The position numbers were made by a program, and so were the translations under genes. DNA of 64,000 nucleotides from the NCBI RefSeq assembly GCF_030463535.1, contig NC_132878.1, forward strand, positions 26,174,425 through 26,238,424, read 5' to 3'. Every line of letters starts with the position of its first letter. Position 1 is the stretch's first letter. The stretch is from Salminus brasiliensis (Eukaryota > Chordata > Actinopteri > Characiformes > Bryconidae). Under the pieces are notes generated by a model, which did not search any database, had not been told where the DNA came from, and saw only the letters and a list, made by a program, of their open reading frames with translations. Positions 61,700 through 64,000 of this stretch are shown here, in pieces.

Positions 61700-64000
61700 T
61701 GTATACAGAAACATATTGACTCCTGCATTTATTTGGATTACTTCATTTGCTGAAGGTGACTGGTTTGCCTATATTGCGTAAACAAAGTACTTACTGAAGT
61801 ACCAGCGCTTGTCTTTAGGCAATGTAGTGGCGTTAATAGAGAATCATTTAAAATGTAACAGATTGACGTAAACGTAAGGATCTAAATGTACTTCCCAAGT
61901 CTGTTTATATGCACACAGTAGCCCTGCAGTTGGATTATGTGGACGTGTTTAGTCGTGACACCCACTGAAACAATATATAGTTGCACAAACAATGTACAGT
62001 TGACACTTGTGTTCAAGTGCTGAAAACACAGACGCTGTGGTTCTCTTCCCCTCTTGCGCAACAGCAGTTCCGTTGACTGTAGATCACAACCACAGCAATA
62101 ATGAACATGTGAGGAGAAGTAGGTGCTCAATAATGTGAGGAATATGCTCTTTCAAAGGGAGCCACAATAACTGGATGAAGAGGAGCCTGTTGTGAGGCAC
62201 CTTGCAACCCATCCAGTGCCTGCGTCTGTGGTTGAAAGTGCTTTGTTTAAAACATCTACCCAAACGTCTACACATCCGATCTTAGCATTTCAATGACAGC
62301 ATAACATCCTTACCCAGTAAAGTGGACGTGCTGGGTGCTGGTGAGGCTCTTAGGTTGGATCTTAGGCTACTGTCTTACCTGAGAGCCACAAAACACACAC
62401 CAAAACTTCCATAATAAAATCATTACAACCCTTTCAACAGCCCTTTTAAACTTTGCTTGTAAAAAAGCTTTTCAAACAGACAGCAAGTCCATGTAACTGG
62501 ATAAGGCAGCTAGGTGGAGTGGCTCACTTGTACACAGTGTCTTGCGTGTACCCATGCTGGGAAACACATTACGCATGAAAGGCCTCCTGTTCTGCAGAAA
62601 GAAGAGTGTCTTGTATAAACACTTATCAGCAGAATCATTTAGCTGCTGCGCCCCATTGTGTCAGTGAGTGAACATCTAAGAGAGGTGAGGGTGCATTAGA
62701 CAACGACTGAAAAACTGATCTAAGATCTGCACTGTTTGCTCTGAAAAGTGTTCTGCATGTTGCCAGGTTAACTTTTCATAAAGAACCATGTTTAATTCCT
62801 GCTACACTAAATGGATTTGGTTTGTCTCTTACAGTAAAGGAGTAGGAAACAGTAACTGTTATGATATTGGAAGTTTAATTTTGATATTTTGACTATCTCT
62901 CTTCACCAGAGCCAGGCCAAGGCGCACTAGAATTATGCGGCCGCTTAGGGCCCCAATGTCACCAGGGACCCGTAAGAGCACCAAGATATCATGATAAAAA
63001 TATTAATTTTAAAAATAACATTGAATAATAAAATGAAATCATATTACACAGGTAAAAGCGACTTTATATGAATTTATTTTCATAGTTGGCACACCAATAC
63101 TAGGTTAATCAGTTCCTGCTGTTGGCTGCTGCCACTGTTGGGCAAATGCAGATATTTTCCGCTTGGGTGGTTGAGAAAGGCCCGGGAGCTTCTGCGTATT
63201 GCACAATATCTCTCTCCTGGCAAATCGCTCCAATCTAATTGACAGAATGTCCTTATCAGTAGATTGCGGGGATGTCAAACACATGTCAAAAACATTTTCC
63301 GAATACATTGAAATAAAAGGCATAAACAGTTATGACAAAGCTCTTTTACAGGAAATGATGTCATTAGGTAAAGTGGTTTTATTGCCTTTGAATTGTGCAG
63401 AAAGTTGACAAAAGCCTCAGTGTCTATTCTTTTCACAAGCAGTTTGAGATTTGGCTCTAGGATTTGCTGGTATTTTGTGGTACTCCATTCTTCCCTCCAC
63501 CTGTGCTATATTGAGGGTATGCATGCTACATCATAGATGGTGGGGTTACTGTGGCTACGGCCACCAAGCAGCAAAAAGACAGACTGAGCGGCAGCGTTAG
63601 CACTCCGTGTGAATGCCGCTAACACAAAAACAGAAAGAGCTGTTCAGCAGAAATTCAGAGCACCATTTTTACAGACTGCTGAGAGTTAAAGAAAAAAGAA
63701 ACTAATGGATTGCTGAATTTCACATAAACGACTGGAATCCAGGCACCGAAATGTGTGGGGAAAAAACAAAGCCCACTGCAGTTGCGAATTTAGAAAGCTA
63801 GCAAACCTGGATGAGACTAAAGCCATTCACTCAACTTTGTGCTCTCAGATATGAGGCTTTATCATCTAAACGAATGTGATTTGAGCCTCGGTTAGCTGGA
63901 CGTTTCTGGCTACACACCAATGTCCATGGATCATTGGTTCTTTAGTTAGTTTAATTTGGATGGATCACTGTGGAGTTCAACTGCCTTTAACTTGAGCAGA
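61700..64000. other. Intergenic sequence right of rpl36a
   Basis: No gene is supported. Short ORFs on both strands (61882-62275, 63105-63408) have no recognised motif and overlap each other. A GC-rich patch near 62925-62975 (GCGGCCGCTTAGGGCCCC) could be a relic of a hAT-type element, but this is not demonstrable here. Confidence 0.4.

Noticed and set aside
63105-63408. Possible transposase or novel gene on either strand
   Set aside because: The two ORFs overlap on opposite strands and show no recognised motif; support is too weak.

Overview
This window is vertebrate nuclear DNA, most likely from a ray-finned (teleost) fish. The support is intron-containing genes with GT-AG junctions, a fish-type RING/B-box/coiled-coil/PRY-SPRY TRIM family, Tc1-like and L2/Rex1-like transposons of the kind common in fish, and dense (GT)n/(AC)n/(AG)n microsatellites. 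The species cannot be named from the sequence. No bacterial, phage, plasmid or CRISPR feature is present.

Bases 1-56603 are a tandem array of five large direct repeats of about 10.7-12.1 kb. They start at 1, 12027, 24115, 34772 and 45432, and the first base of the window already lies inside a unit, so the array may continue to the left. Each unit carries, left to right: a CpG-rich promoter-like or LTR-like block with CRE, CCAAT and TATA motifs; a Rex1-like LINE fragment; an L2-like LINE tail with a Tc1-like transposon nested in it; about 1.9 kb of unidentified sequence with exon-like minus-strand pieces; and one six-exon TRIM gene on the minus strand. I rebuilt all five TRIM genes. All five are open from ATG to stop, 551 or 552 residues, with identical exon phases (coding exons of 591, 96, 234, 160, 51 and 524/527 nt). 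All carry complete zinc ligands for the RING and both B-boxes, and all have an interferon-response-like motif 42 bp upstream of the ATG. They look like interferon-inducible E3 ubiquitin ligases of the TRIM25/TRIM16/finTRIM-like group.

Units 3, 4 and 5 are nearly identical over most of their length and share an internal deletion that fuses the Tc1 transposase reading frame to LINE sequence. Units 1 and 2 are older and keep longer Tc1 copies. Even among the near-identical units, the differences I can see concentrate in a short part of the SPRY exon. The right-most unit changes after its exon 3: introns 1 and 2 of TRIM copy E contain unrelated sequence, plus a near-perfect 32-bp hairpin.

Bases 56604-64000 are single-copy. 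They contain a complete five-exon ribosomal protein gene, rpl36a (eL42, 106 aa), on the plus strand, head-to-head with the last TRIM gene. It has an NRF1 site and a 5'-TOP-like start. From 61.7 to 64.0 kb I see no gene I can support.
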